64,000 bases of DNA from Nitrospirota bacterium (GTDB lineage: Bacteria > Nitrospirota > UBA9217). This document shows positions 46,979 to 55,917 of this stretch, in pieces. The translations under genes were made by a program, and so were the position numbers. Where the stretch lies: the NCBI GenBank assembly GCA_020052615.1, contig JAGVOT010000031.1, positions 1 to 64,000 of the forward strand. The letters are read 5' to 3'. The notes under the pieces were generated by a model. The model was not told where the DNA came from. It saw nothing but the letters and a program-made list of their open reading frames with translations, and ran no database searches. The first letter of the stretch is position 1. Each line of letters begins with the position of its first letter.

Positions 46979-47791
46979 ATGGGGAAAAAGCAGGGTCAAG
47001 CAAAAGTCAAGTCACCGGCCGGCGTCCGGCCTTTTGCGAGAGAGGCTGTTTCACAGCCTCTCTCAACAGCCGCGCTGATAGGGATGTCGCTCCTTATGGT
47101 ATATGTCGGTTACATGACCGTATCGGCACACAAGAGGAACAGTATCTATCTCAATCCTGTGACGCTCTGGAAAAGCGCGGTGGAGAGCGCTCCGAACAAG
47201 CGAAGAACCCATGAGAACTACGGCCAGGCGCTCTCGACAGCCGGGCGTCTGCAGGAAGCGTTACAGCAGTTCAAGACCGTCCTTGCGCTGCCCGACGACG
47301 GAAGCGTCCCCCTGCGCGACGTCCACCGCGAGATCGGCGTGGTTTACTTCCGGCTCGGCCTTATCGAAGAATCGATAGGCGCCTGGAAAAAGGGGCTCGA
47401 GTATGCCTATATGGACCCCGGTCTTCTCAACAATATCTCAATCGCCCTGATGAAACAGCGACGGTTCGACGAAGCCTTATCCCATGCGGAAATGGCATCA
47501 CGGGCCAATCCCTATATGCCGGAGCCGGCGAACACCCTCGGTGAGATCTATATGGCGAAGGGCGACTATAAAAAGGCTGCGCAGTACTTTATGGCTTTTC
47601 TGCAATTGCGGCCTGAGGATGCGCGGGGGTACTGGAATGCCGCCCTGGCATATGAGCGGGCGGGGGAGTATGAAAAATCCCTTCGGTTCGCCAACCAGTT
47701 CCTTGCAATGGAAGGGGATCCGAGGTATCGGCAATCAGCAATGCTATTGGTGGATAGCTTGAATGACAGGATGGGCGGTGGAAAGAAGTAA
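46979..47791 (+). CDS. TPR protein with one membrane anchor (paralogue)
   Basis: The Met at 46979 is preferred over 46967 because of GGGGA just upstream; the product is 270 residues. It has one helix (LSTAALIGMSLLMVYVGYMTV), then KRNSIYLNPVTLWKSAVESAP and five to six TPR units (THENYGQALSTAGRLQEALQ and following). The anchor-linker pattern matches the protein at 44876. It ends about 120 bp before the sigma-54 promoter. TPR scaffolds often serve export or envelope assembly. Confidence 0.8.
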   Translation: MGKKQGQAKVKSPAGVRPFAREAVSQPLSTAALIGMSLLMVYVGYMTVSAHKRNSIYLNPVTLWKSAVESAPNKRRTHENYGQALSTAGRLQEALQQFKTVLALPDDGSVPLRDVHREIGVVYFRLGLIEESIGAWKKGLEYAYMDPGLLNNISIALMKQRRFDEALSHAEMASRANPYMPEPANTLGEIYMAKGDYKKAAQYFMAFLQLRPEDARGYWNAALAYERAGEYEKSLRFANQFLAMEGDPRYRQSAMLLVDSLNDRMGGGKK

Positions 47792-47908
47792 CACGGGGCA
47801 TCTTTGAATGCGTAAAAACCAACAATCAGCGCAAAATCGCTCATTTTGTCGATCACCTGAGACCGGTTGTCTTATGAAAATAGTCTTATAAAATAATATG
47901 TTATGTCG

Positions 47909-47924
47909 TGGCACACGAGTTGCA
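47909..47924 (+). promoter_or_regulatory. Sigma-54 promoter upstream of the tetraheme cytochrome
   Basis: TGGCACACGAGTTGCA matches the -24/-12 consensus (TGGCAC-N5-TTGCA) at every key base, with GG and GC exactly 10 bp apart. The predicted start is near 47935, giving a leader of about 180 nt. Sigma-54 control implies an enhancer-binding activator encoded elsewhere. The gap 47792-48117 otherwise has only AT-rich sequence and the hairpin at 48074. Confidence 0.88.
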
Positions 47925-48073
47925 AATATATTGTCCGTTGTCATAATTTATCTTCATTTTATAGGATCACCGAAATAAGCATCCATGATGAAAAGGAGGT
48001 GTATCTCAGAAGAACAGCAAATTAATATTCCTAAATCGTACGAAAAATGAAAGTAGTAATTATCGGGGGTATG

Positions 48074-48091
48074 CTGAAGCAACTGCTTCAG
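48074..48091 (+). promoter_or_regulatory. Perfect hairpin in the cytochrome leader
   Basis: CTGAAGCAACTGCTTCAG is a perfect inverted repeat about 25 nt before the start codon. It has no T tract, so it is not a terminator. It may stabilise the mRNA or bind a regulator. Confidence 0.5.
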
Positions 48092-48117
48092 ATAAAATCA
48101 GAAAAGGAGAAAAGTCG

Positions 48118-48768
48118 ATGAAGAAAATACTATTGTTAGTTGTGTGTATGGTTCTCGTTGCATCTGCTGCATTCGCCGCTACCATCGTAGGCACGAAACA
48201 TGACCTGAGCACTGCTGGTGCGGGAACGGCCCTGCCGAACACCAACCAGGAAATCTGCGTATTCTGCCATACGCCGCATAACGCAGATGCCACTCCGCTC
48301 GCTCCTCTGTGGTCGCATACGTCTACGACCGTTGCGACCTATCAAACCTACACCAATGATTTTGGCACATTGCAAGGGGCAATTGGTCAGCCCGGATCGG
48401 TTTCAAAGGCCTGCTTGAGCTGTCATGACGGCACGGTCGCGGTAGGCCAGATCGGCTCTGGTCGTTATACCGGCTTAAGAGCAGCGGGAACCTATGCCGC
48501 CGGCGCATTCATGACCGGCCTTGCTCTGTTCAGCGCAGATCTTTCAAACGACCATCCCATCGGCATTGTCTATGATTCTACCCTCGATACAGGCCTGACA
48601 GTCAATGCCGCCGGTCTTGTTGGTGGAACGCTCCCGATCTATCCTTCCGGCGCAAATTATACTGTTGAGTGCGGAAGCTGCCACAATGTGCACGATAACA
48701 CGAACGCCCCCTTCCTGAGACGGTCCAACACGGGAAGCGGTCTGTGCCTGGTCTGTCATATCAAGTAA
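48118..48768 (+). CDS. Secreted tetraheme c-type cytochrome, OmcE-like candidate
   Basis: The 216-residue protein has a signal peptide (cleavage after AFA, about residue 20) and four heme-binding motifs: CVFCH (47-51), CLSCH (99-103), CGSCH (185-189) and CLVCH (210-214). Other His residues (28, 54, 67, 146, 192) give enough distal ligands for four bis-His hemes; TKHDLS, CHTPH, NDHPIG and CHNVH are the contexts. Size, heme count and the NHL/PpiC/beta-barrel neighbours match the filament-forming OmcE group of Geobacter. Filament formation is inference. A strong ribosome site (AAAGGAG) and its own terminator suggest high expression. Confidence 0.93.
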   Translation: MKKILLLVVCMVLVASAAFAATIVGTKHDLSTAGAGTALPNTNQEICVFCHTPHNADATPLAPLWSHTSTTVATYQTYTNDFGTLQGAIGQPGSVSKACLSCHDGTVAVGQIGSGRYTGLRAAGTYAAGAFMTGLALFSADLSNDHPIGIVYDSTLDTGLTVNAAGLVGGTLPIYPSGANYTVECGSCHNVHDNTNAPFLRRSNTGSGLCLVCHIK

Positions 48769-48800
48769 TTCAAACAGGTATCTCTGATTAGTGAACGAAA

Positions 48801-48840
48801 TGAGGAGGGATGGCATCATCCCTCCTCATTTTTTATTTTA
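48801..48840 (+). terminator. Strong intrinsic terminator after the cytochrome gene
   Basis: A perfect 12-bp stem TGAGGAGGGATG / CATCCCTCCTCA with loop GCAT is followed by TTTTTTATTTT. It separates the cytochrome transcript from the NHL gene. The following gap 48841-49214 holds no gene I can support. Confidence 0.95.
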
Positions 48841-49214
48841 GGGACCTACAGCCTGCATCCTTCTGACAGGAGACAATGACTTCGACGCCGGTCTTCGAGT
48901 GCCGACCACTGCCAGTATTGCCTGATCTAATCCCTGACAAAGGCTATAAAAGAGGGCCGCATTGAGCATCGTGTCTATCTTGCTAGAGTATCTTGTTAGA
49001 GCACTGCATCTTTTTCAGGGCATGATATGTCGTTATATTTTCCACTGGAATTGTGAAAGTTTTTTCTCCCTGGTTGCCAAGCGGGAGCCATAACTGATAA
49101 ATTACAGCTCCGATACGTATTCGACGAGGGCGCTTGGAATATGAGCAACGAATAGCCTCCCTTCTTTAACCACAGATTGATCCGTATAATTGGCGTGCAA
49201 TATTGGTTGCAGCA

Positions 49215-49243
49215 TTGACAGAGAAGAGAATACATGTTATATT
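49215..49243 (+). promoter_or_regulatory. Sigma-70 promoter of the NHL-repeat gene
   Basis: TTGACA (49215-49220), 17-bp spacer, TATATT (49238-49243). The downstream genes can thus be made without sigma-54. Confidence 0.8.
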
Positions 49244-49298
49244 TCTACGCCTTGTTTTATGTGAATCCCTTTCGTTACGGAAAAAATGGAGCAATGAC

Positions 49299-50366
49299 AT
49301 GATGATAAGAACAACGTTATGCCGACTCCTGTTCCTCCTCTTGGTTGCGTTCTCCGGATGCTCCTCGCCGATTGCCAAGCAGGGGCCGATAGTATATCCT
49401 CCCCCCCCGGACGATCCCAAGATCGTTTATCTGGAAACCTATGAGGGAGAAGCGGATTTTGCCACGCCGTCGTTTCTCGACAGGCTCTTTGGGGTATCTG
49501 CACATAATAATCTTGTGCGACCCTTCGGGGTTGCAGCGGGCACGGAGAGAGTGTTCGTTGCGGATACGATCAAGGCCATGGTGTTCGTCATTGATACTGC
49601 CCGAAAGAAGGTCGACTATATCACGGAGATAGATAAGGTCAACGGCAGTCTGAAGGCGCCGCTTGATGTTGCTCTTGATGCCTCGGAAAATCTTTATATT
49701 TCCGATATCAAGCTGCGCAAGATCGTCGTCTACGATAGAGCGCTGCGGTTTGTCACCACATTCGGCAAAAAAGGCGATTTCGAGAATCCGGCAGGTATGG
49801 CAATAAACAACAGGCTCCAGCGTCTCTATGTTGCCGACAGCTATGGACATGTGGTGTATGCCTATTCCCTCAAAGGGGAGAGATTGTTCGGGTTCGGGAC
49901 CCGGGGAACAGGCGAGGGCGAGTTCAATTATCCTGCGGCCATTGCGATCGATCGTCGAAATGACAATGTCTATGTCGTCGATTCGCAGAACTTCAGGATA
50001 CAGCTGTTCAGCAAGGATGGGAAATTCATCAGCCAGTTCGGGCAGGTGGGAGATTCTCCAGGCGATTTTATCCGGCCCAAAGGGATCGGTGTAGACAGCG
50101 AAGGGAATATTTACGTGGCCGATGCCGCTTTTGACAACGTCCAGATATTCAATGAAAAGGCAAAGCTGGTCCTGCCGCTCGGCGGTATGGGCCGGGAGGC
50201 CGGCCGATTTAACATGCCCGCGGGGCTCTTCATCGATGAGCAGGACCGCATCTTCGTGGTCGACTCTCTCAACCTGAGGGTCCAGAGGTTCCAGTTCTTG
50301 AGCGAAAAGTGGATCAAGGAGCATCCGGAGGAATTCAAGAAATACGTTGTCGGAACAGAGAAATAG
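49299..50366 (+). CDS. NHL-repeat beta-propeller lipoprotein
   Basis: The ATG at 49299, seven bases after GGAG, begins a lipoprotein signal (LLFLLLVAFSGCSS, Cys21). The 355-residue protein is a six-bladed NHL propeller; repeats such as LVRPFGVAAGTERVFVADT, NPAGMAINNRLQRLYVADS and FIRPKGIGVDSEGNIYVADA are clear. NHL proteins of this kind accompany OmcS/OmcE-type cytochromes in Geobacter and may help their export or assembly (inference). Confidence 0.9.
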   Translation: MMIRTTLCRLLFLLLVAFSGCSSPIAKQGPIVYPPPPDDPKIVYLETYEGEADFATPSFLDRLFGVSAHNNLVRPFGVAAGTERVFVADTIKAMVFVIDTARKKVDYITEIDKVNGSLKAPLDVALDASENLYISDIKLRKIVVYDRALRFVTTFGKKGDFENPAGMAINNRLQRLYVADSYGHVVYAYSLKGERLFGFGTRGTGEGEFNYPAAIAIDRRNDNVYVVDSQNFRIQLFSKDGKFISQFGQVGDSPGDFIRPKGIGVDSEGNIYVADAAFDNVQIFNEKAKLVLPLGGMGREAGRFNMPAGLFIDEQDRIFVVDSLNLRVQRFQFLSEKWIKEHPEEFKKYVVGTEK

Positions 50367-50443
50367 GATCGCCACGCGACAGTTCGGCGGAGGGCAAGGG
50401 CGCCTGTTCGACCGATCGGAATCGCTGCGAGTCAGGAGAACGC

Positions 50444-51370
50444 ATGTTCCAGGTATTGCTCATGGTAGTACTGTTTTTCGCCGCCCATCCGGTCGGCGCG
50501 GATGAGGCGATCGTGGCCAAAGTGAACGGGACGGCCATAACCCTGCGCGAGCTGGAGAGCGCAACGGATCAACTGATATCCCGCGTTACCTTTCACGGAA
50601 ACCCTTCTGATGAACAACGCGATGAATATCAGAACAAGGCGCTCCAGGAGCTTATTGACCGGGAATTGCAGTATCAGCATGCCCGTGAGCTGGGCCTGAA
50701 GCCTGACAAGGAATGGGTCAGGAAGCAGGTCGAGAGCATCAGGGCGCAGTTCAAATCGAAGAAGGAATACCGGAAGTGGCTGGAACGATCGGGAATGAAC
50801 GAGGACGATCTCCTGGCGGTCGTGGAAAAAACCAATCTCGCGGCCCAGGCAATCCGGAAGAACGTAACGGATTTGGCGCTGGTGAGCGATGAAGCGCTCA
50901 AGGAGTACTATGCGAACAATCCGGAACGGTTCAAGAAGCCCGAAGTCGTCAGACTGAGCATTATCTCATCGAAGGACGAACAAAAGGCGAAGAATGCCCG
51001 TGCCTTGATCGCTGAGGGGCAGGACTTCGGGAGTGTCGCCGCAAGGATGTCGGAGGACATGTACCGCATCAAGGGCGGCGACCTCGGCCTCATTCACCGG
51101 GGCAGGATATATCCTGAGCTTGAGAAAGAAGCATTTGCCATGAAGGTAGGAGAGATCCGCGGACCGATCAAGGCGGAAGGATCATGGTACATCCTGCTGG
51201 TCCGTGAAAGGCAGCCTGAGAAGCGCATCCTGTTTGAAAGCGCGAAGGACGCACTGAAAAAGGAGCTTGAATCCAAGAGGGCGCAGGAACTCTCTGAGGT
51301 CTGGATCGCTGCGTTGCGTTCCAAGGCGACTGTTGAGGTATTCCCTGCAGCAGGCATGAAACAGGAATAA
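50444..51370 (+). CDS. Periplasmic PpiC-type peptidyl-prolyl isomerase (SurA-like)
   Basis: The ATG 50444 follows AGGAGAACGC. The 308-residue protein has a signal peptide (VLLMVVLFFAAHPVGA), a SurA-like N-terminal chaperone domain (VAKVNGTAITLRELESATDQ) and a parvulin domain about 165-260 with GQDFGSVAARMSEDMYRIKGGDLG and PIKAEGSWYILLV. It lies 77 bp after the NHL gene and probably shares its transcript. Likely task: folding the cytochrome or the beta-barrel encoded alongside. Confidence 0.92.
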   Translation: MFQVLLMVVLFFAAHPVGADEAIVAKVNGTAITLRELESATDQLISRVTFHGNPSDEQRDEYQNKALQELIDRELQYQHARELGLKPDKEWVRKQVESIRAQFKSKKEYRKWLERSGMNEDDLLAVVEKTNLAAQAIRKNVTDLALVSDEALKEYYANNPERFKKPEVVRLSIISSKDEQKAKNARALIAEGQDFGSVAARMSEDMYRIKGGDLGLIHRGRIYPELEKEAFAMKVGEIRGPIKAEGSWYILLVRERQPEKRILFESAKDALKKELESKRAQELSEVWIAALRSKATVEVFPAAGMKQE

Positions 51371-51498
51371 GCTTCACCAGTGCAGCCAAGGTCGATGATC
51401 GCTGTCCTTGACCGTGGCCGTATGTTCCTAAAATTTAAGATTTTCTATCGTTGTTCTCTTCCATGTTCTCTCCCGCGTTGTGTATTATTACTCACCTC

Positions 51499-51514
51499 TG
51501 AGTGTAAACACTCA
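51499..51514. promoter_or_regulatory. 16-bp perfect palindrome, candidate operator
   Basis: TGAGTGTAAACACTCA lies about 20 bp before a TTGACA (51536-51541) in an AT-rich leader upstream of the beta-barrel gene. No good -10 box at standard spacing is visible. A dimeric regulator site is plausible. Confidence 0.5.
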
Positions 51515-51629
51515 ATTCACGAATAATTAATTTTATTGACAATATATACCATTGATATCATTGATATATTTATGCAAGTTGCCGAGTCGCACCGGGTATA
51601 AATATTGCATAATTATTTGCACTATATTT

Positions 51630-53612
51630 ATGTCTTCAAGCCTATATTTTTCAATTATATCCGTGACTAAGCGAAATAATAATTTAGTGCTAAAGCGTTT
51701 TCCCGGGACCGGCACAGGACCCCGGGTGCTCGCTCTTGTCCTTTTTCTGATCATGGCATTCGGACTGTCTTCCGATGTTCATGCTCAGTACGGAGTATCC
51801 GGCGTCGTCTCGTTCAGCTATGAGGACTACTCAACCAAGATAGGAAGCCAGAAACAATCGTCTCAAACTTTTTCTCAGATATACGCACTGTCACTGAGCA
51901 ACTATATCTGGGACCGCCGCTTCATGACCTTTTCCGCGGGCGTCGGTTACACGGATCGGACAAAATTGAACGATGCAGGGGCGGATACCCAGACTTTGAC
52001 CTATGGGCTCAGTACCACGTTCTTCCCCGGAAGAAGCATCAGCATGGATCTCTTCGGCAACAAGGCGATCAACAAGATCGAGAGCCGATCGAATCTCGCC
52101 GGGTACAATGTGACATCGACCGCTTATGGCGCTACCATGATGCTGTCGCTGAACACGCTGAACAAAAATGGCAACCGGAACAACAACAACAATAATAACA
52201 ATAACGGCTTCAACGGCAATTGGGGAAGGAGGGCGGTGTTGCCGGATATTGTGCTCTCCCACATCCATACGGATAGCGAGTCGCAGAATGCATCATTCCC
52301 GATCCGGGAATCACGGGACGACTCAAAGGTCCTCCTCACTTATCGTCCGAGCACGCGGTTCGACATGAGCCTCGACGGCGAACTGGAACAATACAAAAAC
52401 GAATTAACCGGCTATTTCTATGATTCGGCAACAGCGGGAATGAGGGCGAACGCCGCTCTTTCTCCGCGGTCCGCTCTCTCGATGTATGGTCGCTACACAG
52501 ATCGGACCATGAGCATCAATTCGCTCGGCGGTGATCCTGAACTGATCACTTATAGCTACGGCATGACGCTGGACACGGTCGAAAACGCACGCTTGTCCCA
52601 CAAATACCAATTCGATCAGAGCGCACAGAAATCAGACAGCATGGAAGTAACGGCGGACCGCGCGCGAGCCGAAGTGTTTTACATGATGACTCCGGAGCTG
52701 CAGGTGCACGGCGCCCTTGTGTATGGGCTTGCAGAGAACAGGTCGCCGGCAACGGCAGTCACATCCGCTCAGACGACGCAGCAGAAGAGCGGGGCATTGC
52801 AGGCCGGCGCATCTTACAATAAGACTTATACGCCGGATTTCCTCGGGCCGTTTGTGTTCGATACGTCCTATGCCTTTGATTATGGATTTTCTGAGATATC
52901 GTCAACAGATCCCAGCATCGATCAGGGGAGAGGACGCTTTTACGTGAATTCCGGAGGTCTGGGCTTCACGAGCCGGGGCTGGGACAAAGACACCTTTTCT
53001 CTTGGATATGGTGTTACGAGCAAGCGGGACCATTCACCGGCGAATAATGATTATATGAGTCAAAATTTCAACTTAAACGTGAACACCAGGCGCCTGCCGA
53101 AGACCACGATTGCGGCCAGCGCATATTACGCGGTGCATGAGAGCACCAGCGCATTTTCCATCCAAAGCATAGCCACGAACGAGTCAAACCAGCAGCGAAG
53201 GAGCGTACGATACAATATTAACGCATCTCACGCGACCACGCAGTCCTTGACGCTCAACGCCGGAGCCACACGGGGGCTAACCACGTCCAACACGGTATAT
53301 ACGCTCGCATCGCTGAGCACTCCTCAGAGTTCCGTTTACTTCGACGAGACAACGGTATTTGCCGGGGCGCAGTTCAACTATAATTTTACGCGCAACGTAT
53401 CGTTCAGGGCAAACGCGCAGGAGGAGTTCAGAAAGACCGACAATTTGGTCACAAAGTCCAATACGCGGACCCATTCCGCGAACGTGTACATTGACTATCG
53501 GATAAGAATGATCTTGCTGAATCTTGAATATCGCTGGAAGCAGGATGTACCTGAAAACGGGACGACCGTCACTCAACAATACTTTGTTGCACTGATCACC
53601 AGGCCTTTCTAG
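51630..53612 (+). CDS. Large outer-membrane beta-barrel protein
   Basis: The start is unclear: ATG 51630 is given, and a GTG at 51687 would yield a neater signal peptide (VLALVLFLIMAFGLSSDVHA). The mature part (about 620 residues) shows alternating amphipathic strands (GVVSFSYEDYSTKIG, FMTFSAGVGYTDRTKL, RFDMSLDGELEQYKNEL) and ends in ALITRPF, a terminal aromatic as needed by the BAM complex. A run of nine Asn near residues 190-200 is encoded by AAC/AAT triplets. It is probably the porin-like conduit or secretion barrel of the cytochrome locus (inference). Confidence 0.85.
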   Translation: MSSSLYFSIISVTKRNNNLVLKRFPGTGTGPRVLALVLFLIMAFGLSSDVHAQYGVSGVVSFSYEDYSTKIGSQKQSSQTFSQIYALSLSNYIWDRRFMTFSAGVGYTDRTKLNDAGADTQTLTYGLSTTFFPGRSISMDLFGNKAINKIESRSNLAGYNVTSTAYGATMMLSLNTLNKNGNRNNNNNNNNNGFNGNWGRRAVLPDIVLSHIHTDSESQNASFPIRESRDDSKVLLTYRPSTRFDMSLDGELEQYKNELTGYFYDSATAGMRANAALSPRSALSMYGRYTDRTMSINSLGGDPELITYSYGMTLDTVENARLSHKYQFDQSAQKSDSMEVTADRARAEVFYMMTPELQVHGALVYGLAENRSPATAVTSAQTTQQKSGALQAGASYNKTYTPDFLGPFVFDTSYAFDYGFSEISSTDPSIDQGRGRFYVNSGGLGFTSRGWDKDTFSLGYGVTSKRDHSPANNDYMSQNFNLNVNTRRLPKTTIAASAYYAVHESTSAFSIQSIATNESNQQRRSVRYNINASHATTQSLTLNAGATRGLTTSNTVYTLASLSTPQSSVYFDETTVFAGAQFNYNFTRNVSFRANAQEEFRKTDNLVTKSNTRTHSANVYIDYRIRMILLNLEYRWKQDVPENGTTVTQQYFVALITRPF

Positions 53613-53831
53613 AGCTTCTGCAGCCCTCTTTCCCGATGGGCCTTCGTGTGGTTTTTGCCTTTCCCCAGCGATTCACAACGCGCTTCACCCGGTCTGCGTC
53701 GACGGCTCCCCTCGGTCGCAACCTGAGACTTCTGTCAGATCCCGATGCTATTTCAGGCTGTCGATGGTACGATGCGGGCAGGACCTTTGTGCTGTTCGTG
53801 AGAGTCTTCGATCTCCATCGGCGCAAAGAAA

Positions 53832-53860
53832 TTGCGTAGCATATTCAAATTCAGTATAAT
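53832..53860 (+). promoter_or_regulatory. Sigma-70 promoter of the glycosyltransferase gene
   Basis: TTGCGT (53832-53837), 17-bp spacer, TATAAT (53855-53860). The rest of the gap 53613-53995 has no supportable gene. Confidence 0.6.
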
Positions 53861-53995
53861 GCTCCTGATCTGTCTGGAGAAGGCGCTGACCGGATGCCAG
53901 GCTGTGAAGTAATTCCTATCCTCTGGTATCGGGTAATCCATCATAAAATAGTTGGTTCAGGCGCGTCCGTGCCAGGGCGACGGGCAGGGGTCCAG

Positions 53996-54787
53996 ATGCT
54001 TCTCGCAAAAAAAATCATTGTTGTGATGCCCGCATACAACGCCGCAAGCACCTTGCGGCAGACCTACCTCGAACTGCCCCACGATCTTGTCGACGAAGTG
54101 ATCCTGGTCGATGATGCGTCTGCCGACGGGACAGCGCGCCTGGCGGCCGAACTCGGCATACGGACGATCGTCCATGCAGAGAATAAAGGATACGGCGCCA
54201 ACCAGAAGACCTGCTACCGGGAAGCGCTCCGCCATGGTGCGGATATCGTGGTGATGGTGCATCCGGACTACCAGTACTCGCCGAGTCTTGTCACGGCGAT
54301 GGCCTCCATGATCGTATCGGGACACTATGATGTCGTACTGGGATCGCGCATCCTGGGCGGAGGGGCCTTGAAGGGCGGGATGCCGCTCTACAAATACATC
54401 GCCAACCGGTTCCTGACGTTCTTCGAGAACCTCTTCCTCGGCGTGAAACTGTCGGAGTATCATACCGGATTCCGGGCCTTTACCCGGGAGGTCATTGAGA
54501 CGCTGCCCCTGGAGGAGAACTCCGATGATTTCGTGTTCGACAACGAGATGCTTGCCCAAGCCGTCTATTTCGGCTTCACGATCGGCGAGATCAGCTGTCC
54601 GGCGAAGTATTTCGAGGAAGCATCGTCCATCAATTTCAGCCGCAGCGTGAAGTATGGTTTCGGCGTGCTGGGAACGACCATGAAATATGTTCTGCAGAAA
54701 GGGGGTCTGGTAAATTCCGTATTGTTCAGCAGGCAGGGGAAAAAGGTATCCGGGACGTCCGCGGCAGCTCCCGAAAACAGGGGATAG
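53996..54787 (+). CDS. Family 2 glycosyltransferase (polyprenyl-phosphate mannose synthase-like)
   Basis: The start at ATG 53996 ([17 protein letters not shown]) follows AGGGG; the product is 263 residues. The GT-A motifs are [27 protein letters not shown] and the metal-binding [10 protein letters not shown]. The helical tail without a long membrane domain suits a polyprenyl-phosphate sugar transferase. It presumably supplies lipid-linked sugar for envelope glycans. Confidence 0.9.
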   Translation: MLLAKKIIVVMPAYNAASTLRQTYLELPHDLVDEVILVDDASADGTARLAAELGIRTIVHAENKGYGANQKTCYREALRHGADIVVMVHPDYQYSPSLVTAMASMIVSGHYDVVLGSRILGGGALKGGMPLYKYIANRFLTFFENLFLGVKLSEYHTGFRAFTREVIETLPLEENSDDFVFDNEMLAQAVYFGFTIGEISCPAKYFEEASSINFSRSVKYGFGVLGTTMKYVLQKGGLVNSVLFSRQGKKVSGTSAAAPENRG

Positions 54788-54792
54788 TCAGA

Positions 54793-55917
54793 TCACACGG
54801 ACGGGGTCGGGGCTGCGGTCACCCGGTTCCTGCCGTTCCTTTTCGAGACATACAGCGCTTCATCGGCCTTCCTGAGCAGTTCTTCCGGTCGTACGTCATC
54901 GCTGCCGTTCAATCCCGCAACACCGATGCTGATGGTCAGGTTCGTCCCCGGGTGTCTTTCCTTGATCCGGAAAGGATGTTTTTCCACGATTGCGCGCATC
55001 CTGTCGGCGACCTTCAGGGCAATGCCCATATCCAGCTCCGGAAGGATCACGGAGAACTCCTCCCCGCCGTACCGGAAACAGGCGTCCATGGTCGTGTGCC
55101 TGCATTGGCCTTTGATGACGATTGCCAGCTCCTTCAGGATGGCATCGCCCTCCTGGTGTCCGAAATTATCATTGAACAGCTTGAAGTGATCGATGTCCAG
55201 CATGATCAGCGACAGGGGCTTGCCGGTCCTGTTCCGCTTGTTCACTTCCTGCTCGAGCCTTTCCTCGAATACGCGGTGATTATAAAGGCCGGTCAGGCCG
55301 TCGAGCTGGGAGAGCTGCTCGGTCTTCATGAAGAGGCTGGCCTTTTCGATGCCGATGGCGATCTGGTGGGAGGTCAGCGCCATGAAGTCCATATCGTCGA
55401 CGCTCAGTCCCTGCTTCTCCCTGCAGTCGATGCCGATCACCCCGACGGTCATGTTCCGCGACTTGAGCGCGACGCCGATATACGCTCCGTCCCGCTGCTC
55501 CTCGCCGGGGACATGGATAAAATCGTTGAAGGTCTCGTAGAACAGCGAAAGATCGTGGATATGCGCATGCTCGCCGATCTCGACGATCCTGCCCGGCAGC
55601 CCTTCGCCGATCCCGATGGAGGTCTTCTCGGTTATCTCGAATCCGCTGGAATAGGTGAGCAGCAGTTTTTTCCGACGGTCGTCGGCAAGGTAGAGAGAAA
55701 CGCGGTCAAAGGGGATCGATTTTCTGAGCGTGCCCATGATCAGGCGGATCATTTCATGAAAATCATTGGTCGCGGCAATGGTCTTGGAGATGTTGTAGAA
55801 GGTGAAGACCTGATTGTTCGACTTTTCGAGCAGGTTTCCCAGACCGTCGATCTGGGCCCGTTCCTGTTCCAGCTCCTGTTCAAGCCGTTCGATGCGTGCT
55901 TTCAATTCATCAGACAT
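54793..55917 (-). CDS. GAF-GGDEF diguanylate cyclase
   Basis: The 374-residue cytoplasmic protein has a short coiled coil (ELKARIERLEQELEQERAQ), a GAF sensor domain about 55-195 and a GGDEF domain with active site RYGGEEFSVI. The usual RxxD inhibitory site is absent (TTMD precedes the motif), so product inhibition there is unlikely. It makes cyclic di-GMP in response to an unknown ligand. Confidence 0.94.
   Translation of the reverse strand: MSDELKARIERLEQELEQERAQIDGLGNLLEKSNNQVFTFYNISKTIAATNDFHEMIRLIMGTLRKSIPFDRVSLYLADDRRKKLLLTYSSGFEITEKTSIGIGEGLPGRIVEIGEHAHIHDLSLFYETFNDFIHVPGEEQRDGAYIGVALKSRNMTVGVIGIDCREKQGLSVDDMDFMALTSHQIAIGIEKASLFMKTEQLSQLDGLTGLYNHRVFEERLEQEVNKRNRTGKPLSLIMLDIDHFKLFNDNFGHQEGDAILKELAIVIKGQCRHTTMDACFRYGGEEFSVILPELDMGIALKVADRMRAIVEKHPFRIKERHPGTNLTISIGVAGLNGSDDVRPEELLRKADEALYVSKRNGRNRVTAAPTPSV

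Noticed and set aside
47934-48117. Cyclic di-GMP (GEMM) riboswitch in the cytochrome leader
   Set aside because: Such riboswitches often precede Geobacter cytochromes, but the conserved receptor and tetraloop words are absent. Only a small hairpin is visible.
49140-49215. Second sigma-54 site (TGGCGTGCAATATTGG) before the NHL gene
   Set aside because: GG and the downstream dinucleotide are correctly spaced, but it is TG rather than GC; a good sigma-70 promoter follows.
53613-53944. Minus-strand frames (63 and 76 codons) in the gap before the glycosyltransferase
   Set aside because: No recognisable domain, no ribosome site, and overlapping each other in different frames.
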